From: Psychrobacter sp. P11F6
GTDB lineage: Bacteria; Pseudomonadota; Gammaproteobacteria; Pseudomonadales; Moraxellaceae
Assembly: GCF_001435295.1 (NCBI RefSeq)
Contig: NZ_CM003594.1
Location: 310,001 to 374,000, forward strand
DNA: 64,000 bases
Direction of reading: 5' to 3'
In this document: positions 46,272-55,472 of the stretch, one piece after another
Layout of the letters: each line of letters opens with the position of its first letter
Numbering within the stretch: the stretch's first letter is position 1
Notes under the pieces: generated by a model
The model's database searches: none
The model's input: only the letters and a program-made list of their open reading frames with translations
What the model was told of the DNA's origin: nothing
Made by a program: the position numbers and the translations under genes

Positions 46272-48329
46272 ATGCAGCAGTCACCTCATTCCCCACAGTC
46301 TCAGTCCGTATCTATGCCAGCTGTCGATTCTGCTGCCCAGCTGTCGAATTTACAGCAGACTTATACTGTGATTCCACGCGTCCGTCCTGATACGCCTTTG
46401 CTGGATAGCATTGCAGCGCCAGCTGATCTTAATGCCCTGACAACCGCTCAACTTATCACCTTGGCTGATGAGCTGCGGCTATTTCTATTGTATTCAGCAG
46501 GTCAAAGCGGTGGACATTTTGGTGCTAATTTGGGCGTGGTTGAATTGACCATTGCGCTGCATTACCTACTAGATACGCCGCAAGATCAAATCGTTTGGGA
46601 CGTGGGTCATCAAGCCTATGCCCATAAAGTCTTGACGGGTCGCCGTGACCAGTTGGCGACGATTCGCTCGAAAGATGGTTTGACTGCTTTTCCTGAGCGT
46701 GCAGAATCCGTTTACGATACCTTTGGCGTTGGTCATTCATCGACGTCAATCTCAGCTGGTCTAGGCATGAGCTTAGCACTGCGCTATCAAGGTCGCGCGC
46801 AAACTGTTGCTTGTATCATTGGTGATGGTGCAATGACCGGCGGTATGGCGTTTGAAGCGATGAATGATGCGGTGCAACAAGATGCGGATTTATTGGTCAT
46901 TTTAAATGACAATGACATGTCGATCTCTTGTTCTATCGGTGGTTTTTCACGGCATTTAGCGATGCTGTGGGAGTCAGGGTATCAGGTTGATATCTCTGAT
47001 GCAGGCGAGCCAGTACTATGCCAGCGCCCTGATATGCAAGGCTTTGATCGCCGTAAGCGTCACAAAGAGATGCGTGATGTGCCGCAGTTAGAAGACAATT
47101 TATTTAAAGCGATTGGTTTTACCTACTTTGGTCCGTTTGATGGACACAATATCCCTGAGCTACTGCGGGTATTGTCACTTGCCAAGCAGATAAAAGGGCC
47201 TGTTTTAGTCCATATTTATACCACCAAAGGCAAAGGTTTTGCCCCAGCTGAGTTAGATCCCGTCGGCTATCATGCTATCAGCAAGCTCCCTGTCGAAATC
47301 AAGACTGATGCTCAGGCTGTCGCCACAGAAAAATCACTGCCCAACACCAAACCTGCGTTAAAATACTCGCAAGTATTTGGGCAATTCTTATGTGATAAGG
47401 CTGCTGAAGACGATAAACTGCTTGCTGTCACACCTGCTATGGAAGAAGGCTCGGGGATGATTGATTTTGCCCGTCAATTTCCGGAGCGGTTTTTTGATGT
47501 AGCCATCGCTGAGCAACATGCAGTCACACTGGCTGCTGGTATGGCAACCCAAGGCGTCAAACCGATTGTGGCGATTTATTCGACGTTTTTGCAACGTGGC
47601 TATGATCAGCTGATTCATGATGTGGCTTTGCAAAACCTTGATGTGATGTTTGCTATTGATCGTGCTGGCCTAGTCGGTGAAGATGGTGCAACGCATGCCG
47701 GCGTATTCGATTTTGCCTTTTTACGCTGCGTGCCCAATATGCTGATCGCCGCGCCAAAAGATGAAAACGAATGCTACCATTTGCTCAATACGTGCTATGA
47801 ATATCAAGGCTGCACGGCAGTACGCTATCCGCGTGGTGTCGGTACTGGCGCAGTTATCGCATCGCCAGCACAGACTTATAACGTTGGCGAGGCAGTGATA
47901 GAGTCGGTATTAGGTAGTGAGGATGCGCCTAAAAAGCTGGCGCTACTCGTATTTGGTACCATGGTTGCGACGGCTCAGCAAGCGGCAGAAAGCTTAATTG
48001 ACAATGATATAGAATCAGATTGTCAGGTACATGTCATTAATATGCGCTGGGTAAAACCTTTAGACACGGCATTATTAGAAAAGTTGTTAGAGCAAGGTAT
48101 TACACACATTGCGACTTTGGAAGAGCACATGATTATGGGCGGCGCGGGCAGTGCAGTAAATGAGTATTTGCTTAACGAATCACCAGCCTTTAAAGATAAC
48201 CGTCCTGCCGTTATTAATATCGGCATTCCAGATCGCTTTGTCGCCCATGGCTCACAAGCAGAGCAAATGGCTGATTGTGGTTTAGATGTTAATGGTGTGG
48301 TAAGGCAGCTTGAACAGTTGCTGTTGTAA
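46272..48329 (+). CDS. dxs: 1-Deoxy-D-xylulose-5-phosphate synthase
   Basis: TPP enzyme joining pyruvate and glyceraldehyde 3-phosphate to DXP, which feeds isoprenoid, thiamine and pyridoxine synthesis. The TPP motif is [44 protein letters not shown] and [15 protein letters not shown] are conserved. About 685 residues, with an N-terminal Gln/Ser-rich extension of about 45 compared with E. coli (620) and an insertion around SKLPVEIK. The ATG is chosen over an in-frame TTG seven codons upstream. ThiG and PdxJ, users of DXP, are also in the window. Confidence 0.96.
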   Translation: MQQSPHSPQSQSVSMPAVDSAAQLSNLQQTYTVIPRVRPDTPLLDSIAAPADLNALTTAQLITLADELRLFLLYSAGQSGGHFGANLGVVELTIALHYLLDTPQDQIVWDVGHQAYAHKVLTGRRDQLATIRSKDGLTAFPERAESVYDTFGVGHSSTSISAGLGMSLALRYQGRAQTVACIIGDGAMTGGMAFEAMNDAVQQDADLLVILNDNDMSISCSIGGFSRHLAMLWESGYQVDISDAGEPVLCQRPDMQGFDRRKRHKEMRDVPQLEDNLFKAIGFTYFGPFDGHNIPELLRVLSLAKQIKGPVLVHIYTTKGKGFAPAELDPVGYHAISKLPVEIKTDAQAVATEKSLPNTKPALKYSQVFGQFLCDKAAEDDKLLAVTPAMEEGSGMIDFARQFPERFFDVAIAEQHAVTLAAGMATQGVKPIVAIYSTFLQRGYDQLIHDVALQNLDVMFAIDRAGLVGEDGATHAGVFDFAFLRCVPNMLIAAPKDENECYHLLNTCYEYQGCTAVRYPRGVGTGAVIASPAQTYNVGEAVIESVLGSEDAPKKLALLVFGTMVATAQQAAESLIDNDIESDCQVHVINMRWVKPLDTALLEKLLEQGITHIATLEEHMIMGGAGSAVNEYLLNESPAFKDNRPAVINIGIPDRFVAHGSQAEQMADCGLDVNGVVRQLEQLLL

Positions 48330-48681
48330 GTTTAAGTTATACCTTTGAACGTTTTTAAAGTTTTTATCTGTCATTTGGACAGAGTATTGGTTAAATAGAT
48401 AAAAGCTCGATCGATAGCGCGAACGCCTACTTAGTCGTAGGTGCTGACTTTTTTACAACTTACGCAGTTTGTGATGACCACCAAAATTTGGGTTGGTTTG
48501 GCGAACGTCATGGTTTTTTTCGTTTTTTATCGAACAATTTTAGTATAATGCGATCATCGCTTTCAAATGGCGCATTTTTTTAATTGTATAAATACAGTGT
48601 GATGCAGCGGCTGATTGGCATGTTGTGGGCACAGAGTTCGTCTTATTTTTGACATTCATTCATCAAGCAAATAGGTTATTT
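48330..48681. other. Intergenic region between dxs and suhB
   Basis: About 350 bases holding the dxs terminator and then an AT-rich stretch. TATAATGCG at about 48542 is a possible -10 for suhB. Confidence 0.4.
48423..48455 (+). terminator. Probable terminator after dxs
   Basis: CGCCTAC pairs with GTAGGTG around six bases and is followed by CTGACTTTTTT, about 95 bases after the dxs stop. Confidence 0.6.
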
Positions 48682-49509
48682 ATGGAACCCATGGTCGTCA
48701 TCGCAGCACGTACTGCTGAAAAAGTTGGTAAAGAGATTTTATATGCGCATCAAAACCGCCATAAAATTGAATTGGATATTGAGTCAAAAGGGCTTGATGG
48801 ATTGGTTACGCGTATTGATCGCTTTAGCGAAGAGCTGACGATTGAAACCCTAAAAGCCAGCTATCCAAATCACTCGTACTTGGGTGAAGAGTTTGGTATG
48901 CAAGAAGGTCGCGGTGAAGATGCAGACTGGTGCTGGATTATTGATCCGCTAGATGGTACCAAAAACTTCGTCCATGGTGTGCCGCAGTTTTGTGTGTCTA
49001 TCGCCGTGCAGCATAAAGGCGTGACCCAACATGGTGTTATCTATGACCCTGTCCGTGATGAGATGTTCTCTGCTAGCCGTGGTAAAGGCGCGCGCTTGAA
49101 CAATCGCCGCATGCAAGTGAGCGAGCGCAAAACCATTGATGGCGGTCTATTTACCACTGGTCATCCGCTTGAGCGTAAACGCAATGGCGAAATCATCTCT
49201 TATGCCAAGCAGCATTTTGAGAGCTTGCAAAAGATCTCTGAAGCAGGCGGTCAAGTTCGTCGTTTAGGCTCAGCTGCGCTTGATTTATGTTATGTCGCTG
49301 CTGGTCGTTTTGACGGTTATTTTGAGATGTCAATTAAGCCTTGGGATATTGCTGCCGGTGAGCTTATCGTGACCGAAGCACGTGGCGTGGTGGTTGACCA
49401 TACAGGCGCACATAACTCAATGACTTCAGGCTCTATTTTCGCCTGTAACATTAAGTTATTGAAGCCATTGATGCAAGTGGTTGTCCCAACGTGGGGTGAT
49501 GCATTTTAA
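48682..49509 (+). CDS. suhB: Inositol-1-monophosphatase (SuhB)
   Basis: Metal-dependent phosphatase; in enterobacteria SuhB also joins the rRNA antitermination complex. The 275 residues carry metal ligands E69/E70 and D88, D91 in WIIDPLDGTKNFVHG and the second motif WDIAAGELIVTEA. The ATG preceded by AATAGG is preferred; the frame is open 19 codons further upstream but begins in a poorly coding stretch. Monocistronic, ending in a bidirectional terminator. Confidence 0.95.
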   Translation: MEPMVVIAARTAEKVGKEILYAHQNRHKIELDIESKGLDGLVTRIDRFSEELTIETLKASYPNHSYLGEEFGMQEGRGEDADWCWIIDPLDGTKNFVHGVPQFCVSIAVQHKGVTQHGVIYDPVRDEMFSASRGKGARLNNRRMQVSERKTIDGGLFTTGHPLERKRNGEIISYAKQHFESLQKISEAGGQVRRLGSAALDLCYVAAGRFDGYFEMSIKPWDIAAGELIVTEARGVVVDHTGAHNSMTSGSIFACNIKLLKPLMQVVVPTWGDAF

Positions 49510-49546
49510 GCACCACTTAAGCATAATTATTAAGACAACTTAAAAC

Positions 49547-49582
49547 AAAAAAGCTGGTTCCATTATGGAGCCAGCTTTTTTG
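49547..49582. terminator. Bidirectional terminator shared by suhB and the WS/DGAT gene
   Basis: AAAAAAGCTGGTTCC pairs with GGAGCCAGCTTTTTT around a four-base loop. The right arm also encodes the last codons (KKLAP) and stop of the convergent WS/DGAT gene, so the hairpin overlaps its coding end. Confidence 0.92.
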
Positions 49583-51002
49583 TTTTCCCTTTATTCTTAT
49601 AGCCACTTTTGTCTTCAACCGTAATGCCTTGGAACTTAAGCGCTTTACTGGTGGTTTCCAACAGTTGTAACTCTTCTTCAATAAGCGTCAGCATTTCTTG
49701 CACATGCGGCAGTGCTTTACTACAAGCCGTAATCCCAAATTCAATCTTATCTAGATAACTAGCAAGGGTGATATTCATTGCTTGACCATTGAAGACAATA
49801 GATGCAGGGTACAACGATTGTAAACGTGCACCATTCCAATATAGTGGTTTTTCAGAACCAGGCACATTAGAGATAATCAGGTTAAACGCCTGCTTTTTGG
49901 GAAATAGACTGGTCGCTAAGTTGATACCTTCCCAAGCATAGGCAATCACGCTGTAGTTAATCACTTGGGCTTGATTCATGCGTCGAAAGCGGCGTTTGCC
50001 GTTATTCATACTGCGATGAATCAGTTTGATTCGGCTCAAAGGATCATCTAAATGCGTGCCCAAATTGGCCAGTACAAAGGATAATTGATTGCCTGCCACA
50101 CTGTCATCCGTACGCAGCGACATCGGTACAAAAGCAATGAGCGGCTTGCTAGGCAGCGCATCCATGGATATCAGGTAACGACGAATGGCACCCGCACATA
50201 CCGCCAGCACCACATCGTTTTTACTGATATTTAGTCGCTCAGCAATATCGTTAAAACGCTGAATATCATAAGACTGCGCGGCTATACGCCGTGATGCTGA
50301 GATACGTTTATTAAGCACACTCATCGGCGCATCAAAAGTACCGACATAACTGTCATCACCATAATTTTTCAAATTATCCAGCAGTTCGGTAAATACAGGT
50401 TTAATGGTAGATATTTGCTCTTTAATGATGCGTAATGCGGAGCGCTCTTTGGGTAAAATCGCATCGACTTGATTGCGATGGCGTGCCATTAATGACCAAA
50501 TCGGTAGCGTTACTGGCTCAGTGGGCGATTGCGATAATGATTTTTTGACAAGGCGCATGGCAGCAATGCCATCAACCAATGAATGGTGAATTTTGAAATA
50601 TAGGGCAAAACGCTCAGGGTCGCCTTCATTTTCTGGTTGAATACCTTCAATCACGTGACATTCCCACAATGGCATGGCACGATCCAACAGCCGACCATGC
50701 TCTCTTGAAACATACATCAACAATTCGCGAACCCGTGCAGGCTTTGGTAAGGCAACATGATGCAGGTGATGCTCAACATCAAAATGCTTGTCCTTTTTCC
50801 AAAAAGCCAAATGCTCAAGCACTTGGTTAAAAGGAAAGGTAGGCGACACATCAGAATCTTGCATTTGTTTGACCAATTGGCAAACAAAACCGCTACCCGC
50901 ATTCCCTGGCAATTCGAATAGGAATAAACCTCCAACATGCATGGGCTGTTTACGCGACTCAAGAAGTAAAAACAACTGGTCGACTGCTGTGAGAAGCCGC
51001 AT
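49563..51002 (-). CDS. Wax ester synthase/acyl-CoA:diacylglycerol acyltransferase
   Basis: A 479-residue bifunctional WS/DGAT that makes wax esters or triacylglycerol storage lipid from acyl-CoA. The condensing active site HHSLVDG is at 139-145, with PLWE at 111-114 and NVPGSEKPLYWNGA and the C-terminal domain after it. MHVGGLFLFELP near the start is typical. The family is common in Acinetobacter and Psychrobacter. No ribosome-binding site of note was seen; GGATT lies near the ATG. Monocistronic. Confidence 0.93.
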   Translation of the reverse strand: MRLLTAVDQLFLLLESRKQPMHVGGLFLFELPGNAGSGFVCQLVKQMQDSDVSPTFPFNQVLEHLAFWKKDKHFDVEHHLHHVALPKPARVRELLMYVSREHGRLLDRAMPLWECHVIEGIQPENEGDPERFALYFKIHHSLVDGIAAMRLVKKSLSQSPTEPVTLPIWSLMARHRNQVDAILPKERSALRIIKEQISTIKPVFTELLDNLKNYGDDSYVGTFDAPMSVLNKRISASRRIAAQSYDIQRFNDIAERLNISKNDVVLAVCAGAIRRYLISMDALPSKPLIAFVPMSLRTDDSVAGNQLSFVLANLGTHLDDPLSRIKLIHRSMNNGKRRFRRMNQAQVINYSVIAYAWEGINLATSLFPKKQAFNLIISNVPGSEKPLYWNGARLQSLYPASIVFNGQAMNITLASYLDKIEFGITACSKALPHVQEMLTLIEEELQLLETTSKALKFQGITVEDKSGYKNKGKTKKLAP

Positions 51003-51115
51003 AATAAATCCTTTTATGACGATAAGTTGAGTAAAAGTTACTTCTTTTATTATTATTTTATAGCTGACTTTTTATTAAATACTATCAATTTAATAATGGT
51101 CATTAAATTTAAAAA

Positions 51116-51940
51116 CTATTGAAAAAAGTATCCTGTTTGTGGTGAACTGGCAGTCGCCATTTTACGCATTGGCATACGACCCGCCAAAAACGCCGCGCGC
51201 CCTGCCCAGATGGCATGCTTCATGGCATGAGCCATCATGACTGGGTTTTGCGCATTGGCAATCGCCGAATTCATCAGGACGCCATCACAGCCAAGCTCCA
51301 TAGCCAGCGCTGCATCAGAGGCCGTGCCAACGCCTGCATCAACCAATACCGGTACTTTGGCATTCTCGATAATAAGACTGAGGGTGTGACGATTCAGCAA
51401 ACCAAGACCTGAACCAATCAAGCTACCAAGTGGCATAATTGCCACACAGCCCATACTTTCTAATTCTTGAGCGACGATAGGGTCATCTGAGGTATAAACC
51501 ATCACCTCAAAGCCGTCATCAATCAATACTTTAGCAGCTTTTAGCGTTTCCATCACATTCGGATAGAGGGTTTTTTCATCGCCCAATACTTCAAGCTTAA
51601 CCAGATTATGCCCGCCTAACAGCTCGCGAGCAAGCTTACAGGTACGAATGGCAGTCTCGGCATCGAAACAACCAGCAGTGTTGGGTAAAATGGTGTATTT
51701 ATCGGGGGAAATCACATCAAGTAGATTGGGCTCATTGCTGTTTTGTCCAATATTGGTACGACGAATAGCAACGGTGACAATCTCTGCTGCCGATGCGCCA
51801 ATGGCGGCGCCCGTTTCAGTCATATCCTTATACTTGCCCGTACCGACCAACAGGCGAGAAGAAAAAGTACGACTCCCGACCGTAAAAGTGTCTTGTGAAA
51901 GGGGCGTCGGATGAGTAGCAGTGCTTGTGTTCTCTGACAT
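51116..51940 (-). CDS. thiG: Thiazole synthase
   Basis: Builds the thiazole phosphate of thiamine from DXP, dehydroglycine and ThiS-thiocarboxylate. The 274 residues have the TIM-barrel motifs [62 protein letters not shown] and [15 protein letters not shown]. The catalytic Lys is in [18 protein letters not shown]. The ATG is placed after AGGATTTTC; a frame upstream adds 10 doubtful residues. ThiS is 25 kb away. Confidence 0.96.
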   Translation of the reverse strand: MSENTSTATHPTPLSQDTFTVGSRTFSSRLLVGTGKYKDMTETGAAIGASAAEIVTVAIRRTNIGQNSNEPNLLDVISPDKYTILPNTAGCFDAETAIRTCKLARELLGGHNLVKLEVLGDEKTLYPNVMETLKAAKVLIDDGFEVMVYTSDDPIVAQELESMGCVAIMPLGSLIGSGLGLLNRHTLSLIIENAKVPVLVDAGVGTASDAALAMELGCDGVLMNSAIANAQNPVMMAHAMKHAIWAGRAAFLAGRMPMRKMATASSPQTGYFFQ

Positions 51941-52101
51941 AACTGAAAATCCTAATGGCGAGTAAAACAAAATGCTATTATAACAAAATCATGCAATCTT
52001 ACTTGCAGTCTTTTTTGGTTTAGCCAGTTAAGCATAATACGTTTGCCACGCTTTGACACGAGTTTCTTTCTGAGTTTATCTTTATCTATCAGGTCGCTTT
52101 T

Positions 52102-53655
52102 ATGATGCAACTGCCGTACAGTTTTGCGAAACGCCATCAAATTTTGGCCGTACTTGCCATTGATCCTGAGCTGCCAGCGACTTTGGTGCTGACCAAAGCC
52201 ACGCCATTATCAGCGATTAATGAGGCAGTGCGATTTTTACAGCAGCAAGGGGTACGCGGTGTGCCCACTTATGAAAGCATCAGCGCCGATGACTTTGAAA
52301 AGCGCATGAACGCCGCTTATGCAGGCAATACTGGTGAGTCGCAACATATTGCCGCTGGACTCGAAGATCATCCTGATCTCGATAGTTTGGCAGACAGTGT
52401 CCCTGAAACTGAAGATTTGATGGATCAACAAGATGATGCGCCTATTATTCGTCTGATTAATGCGCTGTTGTCCGAAGCCATACGTCTAAACGCCTCAGAT
52501 ATCCATATTGAAACCTTTGAAAAACGCTTGGTAGTTCGCTTTCGCGTTGACGGTGAATTAAAAGAAATCATTACGCCAAAACGCCAATTAGCGCCATTAT
52601 TGGTATCGCGTATTAAGGTCATGGCCAAGCTCGATATCGCCGAAAAGCGTGTGCCACAAGATGGACGTATCAGCTTGCGCTTGGCAGGGCGTGAGGTTGA
52701 TGTGAGGGTATCGACATTGCCATCGAGCTTTGGTGAGCGCGTGGTCATGCGTCTATTAGATAAGCAAGCAGGTCGCCTGAATATGACGTATTTAGGGCTG
52801 TCTGATAACGATTATAGCGAGCTAAAACGCTTGATTCATCGCCCACACGGCATTATTTTGGTGACAGGGCCAACGGGCTCGGGTAAAACCACCACACTAT
52901 ATTCAGCACTGACCGACCTCAATGACCAAACCCGTAATATCTTGACCGCTGAAGATCCGATTGAGTTTCAGCTCGATGGTATTGGGCAAACGCAGGTTAA
53001 TAATAAAGTCGATATGACTTTTGCCAAAAGTTTACGTGCGATGTTACGTCAAGATCCAGACGTGGTAATGGTTGGTGAGATTCGCGATTTAGAAACGGCA
53101 GAGATTGCCGTACAAGCGTCGCTTACTGGACATTTGGTGTTATCAACTTTACACACCAACACCGCCATTGGTGCCGTCACGCGTCTGCAAGATATGGGCG
53201 TTGAGCCATTTTTATTATCGTCATCGCTGATTGGTGTCGTCGCCCAGCGCTTGGTGCGTACGTTATGCCCGCATTGCCATGGCTGGCAAGTGGCTGATAG
53301 CGAACAGGCTAAATTATTTACTGAGATTGGTATTGTGCCAGTCTCAGAGAATGGTGCTGAAACTTTAACAACTACACCTATCAATCTACCCAGACCAGTT
53401 GGCTGCGATAAATGCAATCAATCAGGGTTTAAGGGACGGACGGCGATATATGAAGTGGTGCCCGTTGATGATACCTTGCGCCGTATGATTCATAGTAATA
53501 CCGCCGAGTACGAGCTAGAGGAGTACGCACGTCAGCAGACACCGTCGATTCGTGCGGATGGGTTGCATAAAGTCATTGCAGGTCGTACGACGTTAGAGGA
53601 AGTGCTACGAGTGACGAAAGAGAGTGCCTTAGCTGATGACACGATACTTGTATAA
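52102..53655 (+). CDS. gspE: Type II secretion ATPase GspE
   Basis: Cytoplasmic motor of the type II secretion system. The 517 residues show an N-terminal GspE domain, Walker A GPTGSGKT at 256-263, the Asp box LTAEDPIEF, Walker B in DPDVVMVGEIRD (318-329), the His box STLHTNTA, and a four-Cys zinc module (CPHCH at about 389-393 and CDKCNQSGF). The zinc module and sequence favour GspE over PilB. The gene is solitary; gspF lies 8.4 kb downstream, consistent with the dispersed gsp genes of Moraxellaceae. Two ATG codons open the frame. Confidence 0.9.
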   Translation: MMQLPYSFAKRHQILAVLAIDPELPATLVLTKATPLSAINEAVRFLQQQGVRGVPTYESISADDFEKRMNAAYAGNTGESQHIAAGLEDHPDLDSLADSVPETEDLMDQQDDAPIIRLINALLSEAIRLNASDIHIETFEKRLVVRFRVDGELKEIITPKRQLAPLLVSRIKVMAKLDIAEKRVPQDGRISLRLAGREVDVRVSTLPSSFGERVVMRLLDKQAGRLNMTYLGLSDNDYSELKRLIHRPHGIILVTGPTGSGKTTTLYSALTDLNDQTRNILTAEDPIEFQLDGIGQTQVNNKVDMTFAKSLRAMLRQDPDVVMVGEIRDLETAEIAVQASLTGHLVLSTLHTNTAIGAVTRLQDMGVEPFLLSSSLIGVVAQRLVRTLCPHCHGWQVADSEQAKLFTEIGIVPVSENGAETLTTTPINLPRPVGCDKCNQSGFKGRTAIYEVVPVDDTLRRMIHSNTAEYELEEYARQQTPSIRADGLHKVIAGRTTLEEVLRVTKESALADDTILV

Positions 53656-53722
53656 AATGCCTAGAGTGCATTGGTGATTGTTTAATCTACCTCAGATAAA
53701 GGGTCTGCACAGCAGATAAAAG

Positions 53723-53747
53723 ATAACTGGCTATGGTAGCCAGTTAT
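53723..53747 (+). terminator. Hairpin after gspE
   Basis: An 11-bp perfect stem (ATAACTGGCTA and its complement) with a three-base loop, about 70 bases after the gspE stop. The T tract after it is short, so it is a stable hairpin with possible terminator function. Confidence 0.6.
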
Positions 53748-53761
53748 TTGATGGTCATTCT

Positions 53762-53805
53762 TTAGTGCTTTGAATACTTTAGTGCTTTGAATACTTCAGC
53801 GCTTT
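53762..53805. repeat. Short tandem repeat after gspE
   Basis: The 16-base unit TTAGTGCTTTGAATAC is repeated twice, with a partial, diverged third copy (TTCAGCGCTTTTAATA). Confidence 0.7.
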
Positions 53806-53831
53806 TAATAATTTAACTTGTGAAATCGCTA

Positions 53832-54320
53832 TTATTTTGCAGCGATACATTCAACTTCAACGCTGGCACCTGCCGCCAATTCAGCGACGCCAAAGGCTGA
53901 ACGTACCGGATAAGGTTTGGCCAATTCCGCTTTATAGACTTTATTAAAATCGTCAAAGTCATCCATGTCTGTCAGCATCGCCATACATTTGACGATGTCT
54001 GATTTTTGATAGCCGTACTTTAACAGGGTTTCATTAATATTATCCAATGCTTGCTTGGCTTCGGCTTTGACACCACCTTTGACCAATTTGCCATCTTTAA
54101 AACCAATTTGTCCAGACATGTATAGCGTATCGCCCACCCGTACTGCTTCTGAAAAAGGATAATTACCGCCATCACCAAGAAACACAGGGCTAGATTTAGT
54201 CACACTTGCGGTATTTGCCATTGGCGCCGCATTCGCTGTCATAGCAAGGCCTAGTGAGCACGCGCCCACGAGCAACGCTTTAGTTAAATGGGCGGTCAAT
54301 TTATGGGTAATCTTGGACAT
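53832..54320 (-). CDS. Exported RidA (YjgF/YER057c/UK114) family protein
   Basis: A RidA-fold protein, 162 residues, with a signal peptide (ALLVGACSLGLAMTANAA). RidA enzymes hydrolyse reactive enamines and imines; the catalytic Arg is R140 in YPVRSAFGVAELA and the Glu is E156 in VEVECIAAK. YMSGQIGFKDGKLV and DDFDDFNKVYKAELAK are typical. Most RidA proteins are cytosolic, so a periplasmic one is unusual and may act on exported metabolites. GGAGACAG before the ATG fixes the start; the frame runs 21 codons further upstream without a better site. Confidence 0.9.
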   Translation of the reverse strand: MSKITHKLTAHLTKALLVGACSLGLAMTANAAPMANTASVTKSSPVFLGDGGNYPFSEAVRVGDTLYMSGQIGFKDGKLVKGGVKAEAKQALDNINETLLKYGYQKSDIVKCMAMLTDMDDFDDFNKVYKAELAKPYPVRSAFGVAELAAGASVEVECIAAK

Positions 54321-54438
54321 CGCTGTCTCCTTATTATAAGTTTTTTTCACAATTTTTCTAAATTCACTATACAAGTTTAACAAACATAATGTCTCATCAC
54401 ACTAGATGACACATTATGTCTTACTTATGCTTAACCAG

Positions 54439-55140
54439 TTATTGGTCATTTTGCTCAGCTTCGACTTCTGTTTTAGATTCAGTATCAGCTTCTAGCGGCT
54501 TGTCGCTGGTCTTGCCTTGACGGCGTGCTTCTAATTCAGACTTGGGTATCCAAGCCCATGTCATCTCAACCACGATAGGGTCACGATCACTGTCAGACTC
54601 ACGGTCATGAATGACGCACGGAATTACCATTTCGCCTTTTGGTGTATTTAGGATATCTAAGCGCTGCTCATCCGATAAAGATGCCACTGCTGCAATTTGG
54701 CCTTTTTTAATCGGGCGATAAAAATTAACCGAGTACGATTTAATCAATAGTACGCGGTCAGAGGGTAGGTTTAAACCCAAAATAAAACCAGTCGCTGTTT
54801 CGGCAAGTAAGGTAATGGCGACCGCATGAATAGAGCCAATATGATTTTGCACCGCTTTGGTGTTGTTTAAGCTCACGACCACTTGGTTGGGTTCGACCGT
54901 TTCATAATAGACGCCCGTTGTGCCCACATATGGCACCACTTTACCAAAGGCTTTGGATAAGATGCTCGAACGTGCGCTGGCAGGTAAATACTTGGTGATA
55001 GATAGCAGTTTGGTAAATTGATTGCTGATGGGCTTGAGCGAGCTGTTGGGTTTTTCGACGGGCGATCTTGTGCTGTCAGAGGTTTTGGCTGGCAATTTAT
55101 TGGTTAGCTTGCTAGGGAGTTTTTTTAATAATCCTGACAT
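54439..55140 (-). CDS. DUF4442 (hotdog-fold thioesterase-like) protein
   Basis: A 233-residue protein with a DUF4442 hotdog domain at about 50-205 (VVVSLNNTKAVQNHIGSIHAVAITLLAETATGF, IKSYSVNFYRPIKKG). The hotdog fold resembles PaaI-type thioesterases, but the substrate is unknown. A basic Lys/Ser-rich N terminus and acidic tail flank it. Monocistronic, divergent from mcrB. Confidence 0.8.
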   Translation of the reverse strand: MSGLLKKLPSKLTNKLPAKTSDSTRSPVEKPNSSLKPISNQFTKLLSITKYLPASARSSILSKAFGKVVPYVGTTGVYYETVEPNQVVVSLNNTKAVQNHIGSIHAVAITLLAETATGFILGLNLPSDRVLLIKSYSVNFYRPIKKGQIAAVASLSDEQRLDILNTPKGEMVIPCVIHDRESDSDRDPIVVEMTWAWIPKSELEARRQGKTSDKPLEADTESKTEVEAEQNDQ

Positions 55141-55472
55141 ACAAAATTCCTTAATGTAGATAGATTAAATGACGCTTTGAGTGTTATATATTTCATCATA
55201 GCAGCTGATAGGATTATCAATTGTGCAAGCTGCCATGCTCACTATGGTACATTAACCGCCGTCTGCCTACTATTATTAGCATGAACTGCTGCGCTTATAA
55301 AATAGGGCTAACGTCATGATACCCTAGATGCTAGGAATGCTATCGCTCAATGCAATATCGTATCACTCAGATGCTTTCATAAACAGTGCTGCTGGATGCC
55401 ATAAAGACAGCCACGCTATAATGATGACATTTTAGTGTATCTTATTGATCATTTTTCTTATTTCCTTTTTCT
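55141..55472. other. Divergent region upstream of mcrB
   Basis: About 330 bases. A perfect TATAAT at 55417-55422, about 55-70 bases before mcrB, is a likely -10 box; no convincing -35 precedes it. No gene. Confidence 0.45.
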
